Source: Enterovibrio norvegicus_B
Lineage (GTDB): Bacteria; Pseudomonadota; Gammaproteobacteria; Enterobacterales; Vibrionaceae
Reading direction: 5' to 3'
DNA length: 64,000 nt
Assembly: GCF_002876705.1 (NCBI RefSeq)
Contig: NZ_MDAG01000007.1
Coordinates: 1 to 64,000 of the forward strand
The notes under the pieces were generated by a model, which saw only the letters and a program-made list of their open reading frames with translations, had not been told where the DNA came from and ran no database searches. The position numbers and the translations under genes are program-made. Every line of letters starts with the position of its first letter. Position 1 is the first letter of the stretch. This document shows positions 1-8,859 of the stretch, piece by piece.

Positions 1-723
1 GAAGGTGACCCTGACCAACCCATTATCACGGGTCGCACCTACCACGCGACCAATGTGCCGCCCTACCCGCTGCCGGCAAACAAAACCCGCACAGTACTTC
101 GAACCGAAACCCATCAGGGAGAAGGCTTCAACGAACTGCGTTTTGAGGACGAAGCGGGGCAAGAAGAAATCTATGTTCATGCCCAAAAAGACATGAACTT
201 GCTGGTCGAGAATGACCGCAAAGACAACATCAAACATGACTTGCATCTGGATGTGGAGAACGAGCGGTTTTCGCACATCAAGGTGGACGACCACCTGACG
301 ATAGATGGGCAAAGCAAAGAGCACGTGAAGGGTGATAAAACTGTCACGACAGACAGCTCAATACACATCAAACAAGCGACTAGCCAACTTGTCGATGCTG
401 GCTCTGAAGTTCATCAAAAATCTGGTGCGAAGCTCGTTATCGAAGCTGGCAGTCAAATCACCCTAAAAGCAGGCGGATGTTTCATCACGGTGGATACCGC
501 AGGTGTTCACATTTCTGGCCCGGTGGTCGACCTCAACGCAGGCGGCGGTGCAGGCAGTGGTTCAGGGTTTGGGGGAATCGCGCCGACGTTGCCGGGCCAA
601 GTACCACCAAAGCCAGCTGACCCGTTACCCATGCTCTCACCGGCACAAATCGCGACGATGAAATCTGCAGCACCTTTTTGTGAAGAGTGCGAAGCCTGTA
701 AGGATGGTCAATGCGCAGTGTAG
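1..723 (+). CDS. vgrG: Type VI secretion tip protein VgrG, C-terminal part (5' end outside window)
   Basis: The reading frame is open from base 1, so this is the last 240 residues of a longer protein. It begins with GDPDQPIITGRTYHA and continues with NKTRTVLRTETHQGEGFNEL, both typical of the gp5/OB-fold to beta-helix part of VgrG, followed by the EIYVHAQKDM stretch and a repetitive beta-helix region. VgrG trimers form the spike of the type VI secretion system and carry effectors. The tail after the beta-helix is a Gly/Pro linker ending in a Cys-rich stretch (CEECEACKDGQC), which I read as a short docking tail, not an enzymatic domain. It overlaps the next gene by 13 bases, so translational coupling with the adaptor is likely. 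The family call is firm; what the tail does is inference. Confidence 0.93.
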   Translation, partial: EGDPDQPIITGRTYHATNVPPYPLPANKTRTVLRTETHQGEGFNELRFEDEAGQEEIYVHAQKDMNLLVENDRKDNIKHDLHLDVENERFSHIKVDDHLTIDGQSKEHVKGDKTVTTDSSIHIKQATSQLVDAGSEVHQKSGAKLVIEAGSQITLKAGGCFITVDTAGVHISGPVVDLNAGGGAGSGSGFGGIAPTLPGQVPPKPADPLPMLSPAQIATMKSAAPFCEECEACKDGQCAV

Positions 724-1430
724 ATAACGAGCAAAAGACCCATCTCAACACCTATGCCATTTTTAACGGCACCAGTGAAGAGAACGCGCTCAAGCATTTT
801 TATCGATTAGGTGGCAACGATGCCAAGCCACTTTGGAGCGGGACAGTTTACGCCGAATGGCATGATGTTATGCCCTACATGGCCGATGTCTCCGATCACG
901 CCGCGTTTCTAAACTGGGAACAACAAGAAGCCCCCGACGATTGGGGGATCATCATCACCACAGAAGATACGTTTGAAAACGTGTTTAAACACTTTCGAAG
1001 TCTCACCCAAGTTTGGATGCCTTCCAGCGGACACGCTTTTTTCCGATTCTATGACCCAAGGTTCAGCCTGAATGTCGCGCAGTGCTGCAACGATGAACAG
1101 CGCAGCACGCTAATGGGCCCTTGTGTTAGCTGGAGCGCGAAAAACTGTTCAGTGACTAACACAACACCCACTCTGTTTCTAAACGAAAAGCCGTTTCCTT
1201 GGTGGGATGTGCCGAAGGATGTCGTGAAGCAACTCAACGAAAGCGACAAATCCACACTAATTGCAAACAGCGTTAAATGGCTTCGTGAAAATCATGCCGA
1301 TCTCTATTTCTACTACCCCGAAAGCACACTGCAAGCAAAGATCACTCGTCTCGTGAACCGTCATAAAGAAGAGCTTGGATCGCTTAATCAATTCTTAAAA
1401 ACGTCATTGGATAAAGAGGTGTATCGATGA
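711..1430 (+). CDS. DUF4123 family T6SS effector adaptor/chaperone
   Basis: A 239-residue protein with the DUF4123 pattern: an N-terminal YAIFNGTSEENALKHFY segment, a central acidic region with DDWGIIITTEDTFENVFKHFRSL, then GHAFFRFYDPRF and a C-terminal WLRENH helix. DUF4123 proteins are adaptors (Tap/TEC type) that load an effector encoded next door onto the cognate VgrG. The start overlaps the end of vgrG and has AAGGA about 8 bases upstream, and its stop overlaps the next start in ATGA. The order vgrG - DUF4123 - unknown - rhs suggests that it loads the Rhs protein. The family is known; the specific partner is inferred from gene order. Confidence 0.88.
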   Translation: MRSVDNEQKTHLNTYAIFNGTSEENALKHFYRLGGNDAKPLWSGTVYAEWHDVMPYMADVSDHAAFLNWEQQEAPDDWGIIITTEDTFENVFKHFRSLTQVWMPSSGHAFFRFYDPRFSLNVAQCCNDEQRSTLMGPCVSWSAKNCSVTNTTPTLFLNEKPFPWWDVPKDVVKQLNESDKSTLIANSVKWLRENHADLYFYYPESTLQAKITRLVNRHKEELGSLNQFLKTSLDKEVYR

Positions 1431-2440
1431 GCAATACCACCATGACAATGGGTGATGTCGATAAAATGTTCAGTAACGTTAAATCTGAATTTGAAAACTC
1501 AATCGAAGATTATCGAAAGAAAGCTGATTCATGGATTTATGGCTGGGCATTAGAAATGGATCAGAAGATCTTTTTTAATGATAAATCCCGTTCCTCTGAC
1601 ATCGATTCATCAACAATTTCTGCTGATGTAATTGCCTGCCCGAATGATGGAAAAGTAACGTTAGTTCATGCCTTTGAGGCAGAAAAATTTATACCCATCA
1701 CTGGCACTCCGTTTAAAATTCAGGCTGTCGAGAAGAAGGTTTACACAAGCTATCGCCACGGTACAAGCACAACAAGTTACAACCCTACAGGCCCCTCATT
1801 CAAAGGCAATATTGACGACAACGGATTTGCCGAAGTCAAACTTGGAGAAGAATTTCGTGGAAAACTGATTCGCGTTTATTTCTATCCAGATGTATCTGAG
1901 AGCGATGTGAAGGCAATGCTCGACTCATACGATCCGACAATTTCAAAACTAAGTGAATGGTTGGACGGCAAGTGGGAAAGTCAGAGAAACGCTTGGGAAT
2001 CATTTATCGTATCTGGCTACAACTACAGCGACGAAGTGCTCAACTTTCTGAATGACATGGTGGATGCCGTTGTTGACGCGTGGGATGAAATAGCCGACCT
2101 ATTTAAGCTTTTGGCAAATCCTACGAAGCTAAAAAACATGCTGTCTAAGTACGTTGAAAACCCAGAAATAATCGCTGATATGCTTGCTAATGCAAAGAAA
2201 GAAGCATCAGAAATGCTTTCACTACTAAAAGATGAAGCTCGTTGCTTCCTCTGCATTAAAGCCGTTTTTGCTTACTTCAGAATCCTAACTCCCTTACAAA
2301 TTGCCGCAATTGTTTCAGTAACACTCGCGTCACTGTTAGTTGAAGTGATCATCAGCATCGTCATTCCTGGCGGCGCAATATTGAAAAACATGAACAGACT
2401 CAGGGATGCTGCTGGTGCTGCGTCAATGATTAAGGCGTAG
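1427..2440 (+). CDS. Unrecognised T6SS-associated protein with C-terminal membrane segment
   Basis: I do not recognise a family for these 337 residues. The start overlaps the upstream stop (ATGA) behind AGAGGTG, so the gene sits in the vgrG-DUF4123-rhs operon. Residues about 65-160 look like a beta domain (VTLVHAFEAEKFIPITGTPF ... FAEVKLGEEFRG). Residues about 170-260 are helical and acidic. Residues about 285-315 form a strong hydrophobic segment (LTPLQIAAIVSVTLASLLVE, then IISIVIPGGA). The neighbouring Rhs protein has neither the N-terminal membrane helices nor the PAAR domain that many T6SS Rhs effectors carry. One idea is that this gene supplies that module in trans; it could also be a separate effector or chaperone. 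Coding status is secure; function is unknown. Confidence 0.85.
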   Translation: MSNTTMTMGDVDKMFSNVKSEFENSIEDYRKKADSWIYGWALEMDQKIFFNDKSRSSDIDSSTISADVIACPNDGKVTLVHAFEAEKFIPITGTPFKIQAVEKKVYTSYRHGTSTTSYNPTGPSFKGNIDDNGFAEVKLGEEFRGKLIRVYFYPDVSESDVKAMLDSYDPTISKLSEWLDGKWESQRNAWESFIVSGYNYSDEVLNFLNDMVDAVVDAWDEIADLFKLLANPTKLKNMLSKYVENPEIIADMLANAKKEASEMLSLLKDEARCFLCIKAVFAYFRILTPLQIAAIVSVTLASLLVEVIISIVIPGGAILKNMNRLRDAAGAASMIKA

Positions 2441-2450
2441 GAGCATCAAA

Positions 2451-5400
2451 ATGAAAGGCCCAGGGAAGAAAGGAAAGTCGGGTTCAAGAAAAACACGCAA
2501 TATAGATTTCGTTTCTGATATCAAAGAAATTATCGATATCACAAAAACGAGCGCTAAAAACAGCAAGGATGTGTCCACACCTTTAATTCATAAAGGTGAA
2601 GGCAAGTTTAGTAATAATGCTGCAGCGACTCAAAATGTCGACGGAACTAATGTTGAAAAAGCAACCACCGGTTCTAGACAAGCAGAGCCAAAAACCTCAG
2701 TAAATACAGACGATTCAAAAGACGTTCAGAACAAACAAGGTACGGACGAAAACGGGAAATCTACAGAATCCGTTGAAAACATCGAAACGAAAGGCTGTCC
2801 CGTCTCTATGGTCACTGGCGAAGAATTGCTGCAACTCAGTGATGTCACCTTACCCGGTTCATTGCCCTTCACGTTCACTCGGACGTACAAAACGTCTGGC
2901 TGCGAGATCAACCAAAACCTTGGCTATGGTTGGACTCACCCACTCAGCCAATCGTTACTTTTCGATGGCGGTAAGCTGTTTTGGAAAGACGCTGAAGGCA
3001 AGCGTACCGAACTGCCTGAGCCCAATGAATCACGCCCAGCGATTTACAACGATCTCGCTGGGGCGGCAGTTTTTCTTGGTGAAAAGCCGGATGAATATGT
3101 GCTTGCTCAAGCAGGCCAACCCTTTCATCACTTTACTCGCAAAGGCAGCACTGCCCGTTTAAGTGCAATTAGCGATAACTACAATAATCGTCTAACACTC
3201 GAATACGATGGCTATGACCGCCCTATCGCGATCATCAATGAACACGGCATTGCACTGTGGCTTGTCTATCAAAATGGTCTCATCTCAAGCATTGAGTTTC
3301 GAACGCTAAAAACGGATGGGGCAAACAAAGAGTGGATAACAGAGCGCACCAGCTTTACCTACCACTACAACGATGACAATCAACTCATTGATGCGCTAAA
3401 CACCGCGGGTGAGGGTGAGCACTACCAGTATGATACCGATAACGTCATTTCTTTGCGTAAGATGGCGGGTGGCGTCGAGTTTGGCTGGACATGGGAAGGT
3501 GGAGGCAAATCCGTTCGCTGCATACACCACTGGAGCAACACAGGCTACGACACCAAGTTCGAGTGGGATGATGAATCAAACTCAGTTGTTGTTACCGATA
3601 CAGATGGCAGTACATCAGCCTATCAACATGATGACAATGCAAAACTGATTGAGCGCACTGACCCTGATGGCGCAGTCACCAAAAACGAATTTAACGAGAA
3701 TGGTGACTTAGTTCTTTCTATCGACCCATTGGGCAACGAAACCCGCCATGTCTACAACGATTTTCAACAACGCGTTCTTACGATTCTTCCCGATGAAGAA
3801 GTCATTGAATACCAATATTGGCGTGGAAATCTTCGCCGAGTTATTCAAGGACAGCGTAATTGGCGCTACAAATACAATGCCACTGGCGACATTACCGAGA
3901 AACGCGATCCGCTAGGCCAAGACACCTTTTACCGTTACAACGGACAAGGCCAACTTTCCGACATAACCTACCCCGATGGCAGCAAACACAAGCTTGCATG
4001 GAACCGCCTAGGTATGTTGATTGGGGAAACCTACCCTGATGGTTCAAAAGCCTCTTATCGTTACGATATTTTCGGACGCATCATTGTCGAAAAATCCGCG
4101 ATTGGCGCCGTCACACAATACGAATGGGACGATGCTGACAGGTTACGTAAAGTCATTCTGCCGTCGGGACAATCCAAACATTTTGCCTACAACGGTTACG
4201 GCAAAGCTACCCGTGTTGTTGATGAGAACGGGTTAGAAACACAATACGACTATCACCCCAATACTGACCTTGTCAGTCAAGTCATTCAGCCTGACGGTTC
4301 AACGCTTCGCTATCAATACGATAACGCCAAAAATTTCGTTACCGCGATCATCAACGAGCGCGATGAAACCTATCACATTGATTATTTCGCCAATGGCTTG
4401 GTGCGAAACGAAACCACCTTTGATGGACGTCGTTTCAGCTATGAATACGACCTCAACGGCAAACTGCTGAAGAAAATAGAAACGGGCACAGAAGGCACAG
4501 AGCTAGAGACCGTTTTCGAACGCGACGCCATGGGGAGGCTGACAAAGAAAACCTTACCTGATGGTAATGAAGTCGCATACAGCTACGATCAATTCGGGCA
4601 ACTTGTTGGCGTCGATGACGGCGAAACACCGCTTGCTTGGCGTTACGATCTGCTGGGGCGCTTAACCGAAGAACATCAGAACTGGGCGTCAAACTTCTTT
4701 GACTATGACAGTGTCGGTAATTTAACCCACTGGCAGTTACCTGACGCGAATAAACTCAGCTATGAACGTTCAGCGGGCGGCGTACTAAACCGCGTATTGC
4801 TCAACGACGAACAACTGACTCGCCACCATTATCAACATGGTCTCGAAACAGCACGTAAACAAGGCGATATTCTTAGCCGTTTTGATCACGATGAACAAGG
4901 GCGCTTGACTGCCCATACGCAGCATCAAAATGGCCGACAGACACAGTCTCGCAATTACCAATATGGTGCTGACGGTAATTTAACTGAAGTGGCTGACAGC
5001 CGCTTCGGCACCGTCTTCTACGATTACGACCCCCTTTCTCGCCTTCAAAAAACCCGCGGTGTAGTTGAAGAGTCTTTCGCTCATGATCCGGCAGGTAACC
5101 TGCTAGACCAAGTGATTGGTGCAGAAGCAGGGAAAAAGCCGTTCGACGTTGACGGAAACCAACTCAAGTTTCATGGCGACAGCCACTATGACTACGACGA
5201 ATTTGGCCGACTCATCACTGAAAAGCGGGGCAAAGACCAGCGCTTGGTCACAGGCTACGAATACGACGTTCAGCACCGCTTGATCAAAGCGTCACTCCCA
5301 GATGGTTCATTTGCTGACTACAAATACGATGCCTTTGGGCGACGCATTGAAAAGAAAGTCACCGATAAATTAGGCACGGAGAAAACCACCGAATTTGTTT

Positions 5401-6284
5401 GGCAAGGCGACACCTTAATTGCCGAAACCAGCAGCGAGCATTACCAGACATACGTTTACGAACCTGGCACCTTCAAGCCCATGGCAATGCTGTCTGGCGA
5501 AGGGGCAGATTGTGAGGTTTATCACTACCACCTAGATCAAATCGGTACACCAACAGACATTACCAATTTACACGGTAAATCCGTCTGGTCAGTACAATAC
5601 CGCGCTTACGGCAATGTCCTAAGAAAACACGTTGAAGAAATCGTCAGCCCTCTACGTTTTCAAGGGCAATATTTCGACGAAGAAACCGGACTGCACTACA
5701 ACCGACATCGTTACTACAGCCCAAATACTGGGCGGTTTGTTACTGCTGACCCTATAGGGCTTGCGGGAGGGTTAAACAATTACCAGTATGTGCCGAATCC
5801 GACTGGGTGGGTTGATCCGTTGGGCTTGGCGGTTGTTGAAGCTGATGGTGCTTGTTGTGGTAGTTCTTACAAAGAACGTTTAGATCAGACTCCAACCAAT
5901 GGCGAATGGAGTGGTCCTCGGGGAGAGAGTACATTCACTTCTAATAACCCTGCTGTCAAAGGGCAGAAAGTTAATTATTCAAATGGATATCCAAACTTTA
6001 CCCCTTTCACAAAACATACCGTTCATATCGATGACTTTATCAATAAAGTCATTAACAGCGCGGGAGACGCTAGATATGATCTACATAAAGAAGCTGACCA
6101 AATACTGGCTCAAAAGTTAGGCGTTCAAAGCTCTACCATAAAGAAATTCAGGAAAAAGCAAAAATTCACTTGGCATGAAGTAGAGGATATGGGTACGTTA
6201 CAACTGGTGCCAACAAAGATAAACTCTAAGTTTGGGCATGTAGGTGGTATTAGTGAAGCAAAGAAAAGAGGACCAAATGATTAA
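2451..6284 (+). CDS. Rhs/YD-repeat polymorphic toxin with C-terminal HNH-like nuclease tip
   Basis: This 1277-residue protein has a charged N-terminus of about 110 residues without PAAR. A DUF6531-like entry follows (GCPVSMVTGEELLQLSDVTL), then a long array of YD repeats that should form the Rhs cage. The conserved core end reads DPIGLAGGLNNYQYVPNPTG and then WVDPLGL near residue 1126, the usual autocleavage point. The 151-residue tip (from base 5829) has a YPNFTPF segment, then TWHEVEDMGTLQLVP at residues 1240-1254 and a GHVGG motif around 1262. That pattern matches LHH/WHH-type nucleases of the HNH/endonuclease VII superfamily, with Glu where the second His of WHH would be. It is probably a T6SS-delivered DNase. 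The tip is visibly more AT-rich than the core, as expected for exchanged tips. The stop overlaps the presumed immunity gene. Confidence 0.93.
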   Translation: MKGPGKKGKSGSRKTRNIDFVSDIKEIIDITKTSAKNSKDVSTPLIHKGEGKFSNNAAATQNVDGTNVEKATTGSRQAEPKTSVNTDDSKDVQNKQGTDENGKSTESVENIETKGCPVSMVTGEELLQLSDVTLPGSLPFTFTRTYKTSGCEINQNLGYGWTHPLSQSLLFDGGKLFWKDAEGKRTELPEPNESRPAIYNDLAGAAVFLGEKPDEYVLAQAGQPFHHFTRKGSTARLSAISDNYNNRLTLEYDGYDRPIAIINEHGIALWLVYQNGLISSIEFRTLKTDGANKEWITERTSFTYHYNDDNQLIDALNTAGEGEHYQYDTDNVISLRKMAGGVEFGWTWEGGGKSVRCIHHWSNTGYDTKFEWDDESNSVVVTDTDGSTSAYQHDDNAKLIERTDPDGAVTKNEFNENGDLVLSIDPLGNETRHVYNDFQQRVLTILPDEEVIEYQYWRGNLRRVIQGQRNWRYKYNATGDITEKRDPLGQDTFYRYNGQGQLSDITYPDGSKHKLAWNRLGMLIGETYPDGSKASYRYDIFGRIIVEKSAIGAVTQYEWDDADRLRKVILPSGQSKHFAYNGYGKATRVVDENGLETQYDYHPNTDLVSQVIQPDGSTLRYQYDNAKNFVTAIINERDETYHIDYFANGLVRNETTFDGRRFSYEYDLNGKLLKKIETGTEGTELETVFERDAMGRLTKKTLPDGNEVAYSYDQFGQLVGVDDGETPLAWRYDLLGRLTEEHQNWASNFFDYDSVGNLTHWQLPDANKLSYERSAGGVLNRVLLNDEQLTRHHYQHGLETARKQGDILSRFDHDEQGRLTAHTQHQNGRQTQSRNYQYGADGNLTEVADSRFGTVFYDYDPLSRLQKTRGVVEESFAHDPAGNLLDQVIGAEAGKKPFDVDGNQLKFHGDSHYDYDEFGRLITEKRGKDQRLVTGYEYDVQHRLIKASLPDGSFADYKYDAFGRRIEKKVTDKLGTEKTTEFVWQGDTLIAETSSEHYQTYVYEPGTFKPMAMLSGEGADCEVYHYHLDQIGTPTDITNLHGKSVWSVQYRAYGNVLRKHVEEIVSPLRFQGQYFDEETGLHYNRHRYYSPNTGRFVTADPIGLAGGLNNYQYVPNPTGWVDPLGLAVVEADGACCGSSYKERLDQTPTNGEWSGPRGESTFTSNNPAVKGQKVNYSNGYPNFTPFTKHTVHIDDFINKVINSAGDARYDLHKEADQILAQKLGVQSSTIKKFRKKQKFTWHEVEDMGTLQLVPTKINSKFGHVGGISEAKKRGPND

Positions 6285-6723
6285 GATGAATGATAAAGTA
6301 TTTGGGGAACTTAGTTACAGTACCGCATGGAAAAGTTTATATGACATCACTTTATTCAAAAAGCCATATACAATCTCATTAATTGTTGAAGAAAATGACG
6401 ATGAAAGTAAGAATATTCGTGAAGAGCAAAGGGATTCATATGTGTTTTTTTTAAAAAACATATCTTCCATAGAAAAAACAATTGAGCATATATTGATATC
6501 TTATACAAAAGAGTTTCTATCTGAATATAATAGAGAAGCAGAAGATGAAGATATAATAAAGAAATCAATAGAACCAACCTCAATAATATTCCCTATGGTT
6601 TTAGATGATGGGGATGTGAATTTCGGGTTTTTATTTGAATCAAAGTTTGACCCTGAAAATGGAATTGGAATTCAATATCTAAATGGTGACTATGAGGTAT
6701 CAACTCAAGATATACTAACATAG
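6277..6723 (+). CDS. Presumed immunity protein to the Rhs tip (DUF6985-like)
   Basis: A 148-residue acidic protein. I chose ATG 6277 over an upstream in-frame start at 6244 because AAGAGGA lies just before it and the ATG overlaps the rhs stop by 8 bases, which is normal for toxin-immunity pairs. The C-terminal half (SIIFPMVLDDGDVNFGFLFE, then FDPENGIGIQYLNGDYEV) resembles the DUF6985 family, seen in immunity-type genes. The coding sequence is very AT-rich compared with the rhs core, matching the toxin tip and pointing to joint transfer. It should neutralise the nuclease tip in the cytoplasm. The role is inferred from position; the family resemblance is moderate. Confidence 0.75.
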   Translation: MIKMNDKVFGELSYSTAWKSLYDITLFKKPYTISLIVEENDDESKNIREEQRDSYVFFLKNISSIEKTIEHILISYTKEFLSEYNREAEDEDIIKKSIEPTSIIFPMVLDDGDVNFGFLFESKFDPENGIGIQYLNGDYEVSTQDILT

Positions 6724-6759
6724 AGTGATAAATATCTGGGACAGCAGATTTCATAGATC

Positions 6760-7200
6760 ATGAGCAAAATTGCGGATTTGAAAGAGAGATATGAAGCCCT
6801 ATTTGGAGCAGAACCCTGTGATAGTGACACTCTAAGAGATATTTAGAGTGCATTGGATATCTTTCTTCCGCCAGATTTTATGAAAATATCCAGATTTTTT
6901 TCTGGTGGCTTGAAAGGGGGAATCAGTCATCTAGCTCATGCTTCCAAAGGACCCGAAGATAATATAGTGATAGAAACCCTCAGATTGAGAAAATCAATAG
7001 GACTCAATAACAGATACATAGTAATAGCGGAACCTGCAGAAAGTTTGATCGTATTAAATATCGAGAGCTCAGAAGTCATATGGTGTTATAATTTAGACGT
7101 ACACAATATTAACAATGGCAACTATTTGGTAACTCCTGACCGATGGGAAAATTACTTGTCATTTTTTAAATATTTACTGGACGAAGAAGATGAAGAATAG
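6760..7200 (+). pseudogene. SUKH (SMI1/KNR4) immunity gene interrupted by an amber codon
   Basis: Starting at ATG 6760 the frame reads MSKIADLKERYEALFGAEPC and continues to TLRDI, then meets TAG at 6844-6846. In the same frame it resumes with SALDIFLPPDF and runs 118 codons to the stop at 7198. LPPDF followed by SGGLKGG, and ENYLSFFKYL at the end, fit the SMI1/KNR4 (SUKH) fold, a widespread immunity family in polymorphic toxin loci. Only one codon separates two halves of what looks like one domain. A single substitution from CAG, AAG or GAG would explain it. A shorter product could start at TTG 6853, but it would lack the first helix. This is either a dying second immunity gene or a product of amber readthrough; the former is likelier. 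Confidence 0.7.
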
Positions 7201-7799
7201 TTGGTGAATAACTCTATCCACAAACGGCCACGGCAGAGATTCAAGGGATGTCCCTAGATGCTTCTTTTTGTGGCCTGACACTGATACATAAAATTGCGTT
7301 TGAGCACAGATACTCAATCAAATCGAGTAGACTGCGTCAAAGCCAATAACCTCACCCCTTTACTATTGAAAACTTGAACATCAGTTGGGATGGTCGCCTT
7401 AGAAAAACAACTCCAATAACAGGGACCAGGCAATAACAGGGACAGTCGCCTTTATAGGAGACGAAAAATCGGCATGAACACCTTTTCAGTTTTGCGGAAT
7501 AGTGAGCGATTTTAGATTGGCACAGCGCTCTTCTCCATAAAACCAACGTTCTGGCGTTGTAACGAGTAAAGGGCTAGCAACGCTAGCCCAGTTGGTATAC
7601 AAACTCCACAAAGCTACGCTCACCCCTGCACCTCAAATCAGATCCAACCAATTCTCCTAATCTACTCCTCATTGTTCCGTTTACACGAACTATCAAGTCC
7701 AACAATGCGCAATTATCAACCAATCAAAGTTTCGATAAGATCACCTTCATTGTCACATATGGAGCATCACTGCTCTTAACTTGTTGAAAAGGTGAAAGT
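7201..7799. other. 599-bp gene-free stretch with short direct repeats and a hairpin
   Basis: No convincing gene was found here. Two copies of CAATAACAGGGAC lie 16 bases apart near 7413-7441, the second within CAGGGACAGTCGCC, which resembles debris of the REP-like GGGACAGTCCC family often seen near IS200-type transposases. At 7571-7589 there is a perfect 8-bp stem, GGGCTAGC-AAC-GCTAGCCC, and ACCAAC at 7542 can pair with GTTGGT at 7591 to enclose it. It could be a terminator-like structure without a U-tract. The stretch separates the rhs island from a chromosomal gene. Confidence 0.5.
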
Positions 7800-8693
7800 A
7801 TGGATACGTTGAAAAGAATAATTGCAGTATCGATCATTTCGATACTTCCTTTGGGTATCAGCCATGCAGATGCTCAATCAGACAACACGTTAGCGGTTGC
7901 TAAATCCTTTCTCGAAGCCGCTGGCAGTGGTAACGGCGCAAAACTGACCGAACTCATGAGCGATGATTTTGTTTGGCATAACGAAGGCGACAAGCGCATC
8001 CCTTGGATTGGTCCTTGGAAAGGTCAAGAAGACGTGATGGGCAAATTCATGCCCGCATTCGGTAAAGGTTTAACAGTGACAAGCTGGAGCACCGACCACA
8101 GTTTTGCTAACGCTGATCAAGCGGTGTTTATGGGTTCAATGAGCGCTATTCTCAACAACACGGGGGTTGATACTGGCAAATTCACGTGGGCTGTTCGTGT
8201 TCATGTAGAAGACGATAAAGTAAAAAGCTGGAACTGGATGGAAGACAGCTATGCAGTATCGAAAGCATACAACGACGACACACAAGCGAACAAAGCGACG
8301 GTAGAGACCTTCTATACACTTCTGAGTAATCCGGGTTCTGAAGAAGCGGTAAAAGCCTTCAGCGCTAACACGGCAGATAACTGGGTAAGTGTCGGCAACT
8401 ATTCTGGCAAGAATAAGTCGAAAGGTGCTTTCTTGGGTCAAATGGGATACTTCGCCAAATTAATCCCTGACCTAAATTGGAATATCGAAGAGATGACGCA
8501 TGCTGATGATCGTGTGATTGTGCGAGGCCGCGCAACCGGCACACCAACGGGTCCTCTCTTCGGCGTTGATGGTGCTGGTAAAAGCTTCGACATTATGACG
8601 ATTGATGTTCATACCATCGAGAACGGCAAAATCACCAAATCGCATCACGTAGAAGATTGGGCGGGCGCGTTAAAGCAGCTGAAAGGCAAATAA
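7800..8693 (+). CDS. Exported protein with two NTF2/SnoaL-like domains
   Basis: The 297 residues begin with a clear signal peptide (MDTLKRIIAVSIISILPLGI, cleavage after SHADA). Two similar cone-shaped NTF2-like domains follow, about residues 27-150 and 155-292. Both start with a helix pair (TLAVAKSFLEAAGSGNG; ATVETFYTLLSNPGSE) and contain ketosteroid-isomerase-like strands such as GRATGTPTGPLFGV and IDVHTIENGKITKSHHVEDW. Such SnoaL-like domains bind or turn over small hydrophobic ligands, but no specific substrate can be read here. AAAGGTGA precedes the ATG, and a strong terminator follows at 8720, so it is probably a single-gene unit. The predicted location is the periplasm. Confidence 0.85.
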   Translation: MDTLKRIIAVSIISILPLGISHADAQSDNTLAVAKSFLEAAGSGNGAKLTELMSDDFVWHNEGDKRIPWIGPWKGQEDVMGKFMPAFGKGLTVTSWSTDHSFANADQAVFMGSMSAILNNTGVDTGKFTWAVRVHVEDDKVKSWNWMEDSYAVSKAYNDDTQANKATVETFYTLLSNPGSEEAVKAFSANTADNWVSVGNYSGKNKSKGAFLGQMGYFAKLIPDLNWNIEEMTHADDRVIVRGRATGTPTGPLFGVDGAGKSFDIMTIDVHTIENGKITKSHHVEDWAGALKQLKGK

Positions 8694-8719
8694 GCCTGGC
8701 AAGTAACGTGAATCTAAAT

Positions 8720-8751
8720 GCTGGTCGGTTTGCTATCGACCAGCTTTTTTT
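8720..8751 (+). terminator. Rho-independent terminator after the NTF2-like gene
   Basis: The 8-bp stem GCTGGTCG / CGACCAGC (8720-8727 with 8737-8744) is followed directly by TTTTTTT. Confidence 0.85.
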
Positions 8752-8859
8752 AGCAACCTGCCAGTAAAAAGAAGCGAAATACGTAAGCGGTGAATAGAGC
8801 AATGTACCCCTACTTAACACCGACCTCTTCTCTTCCTGATTCTCTAACCAGACGGGAAC

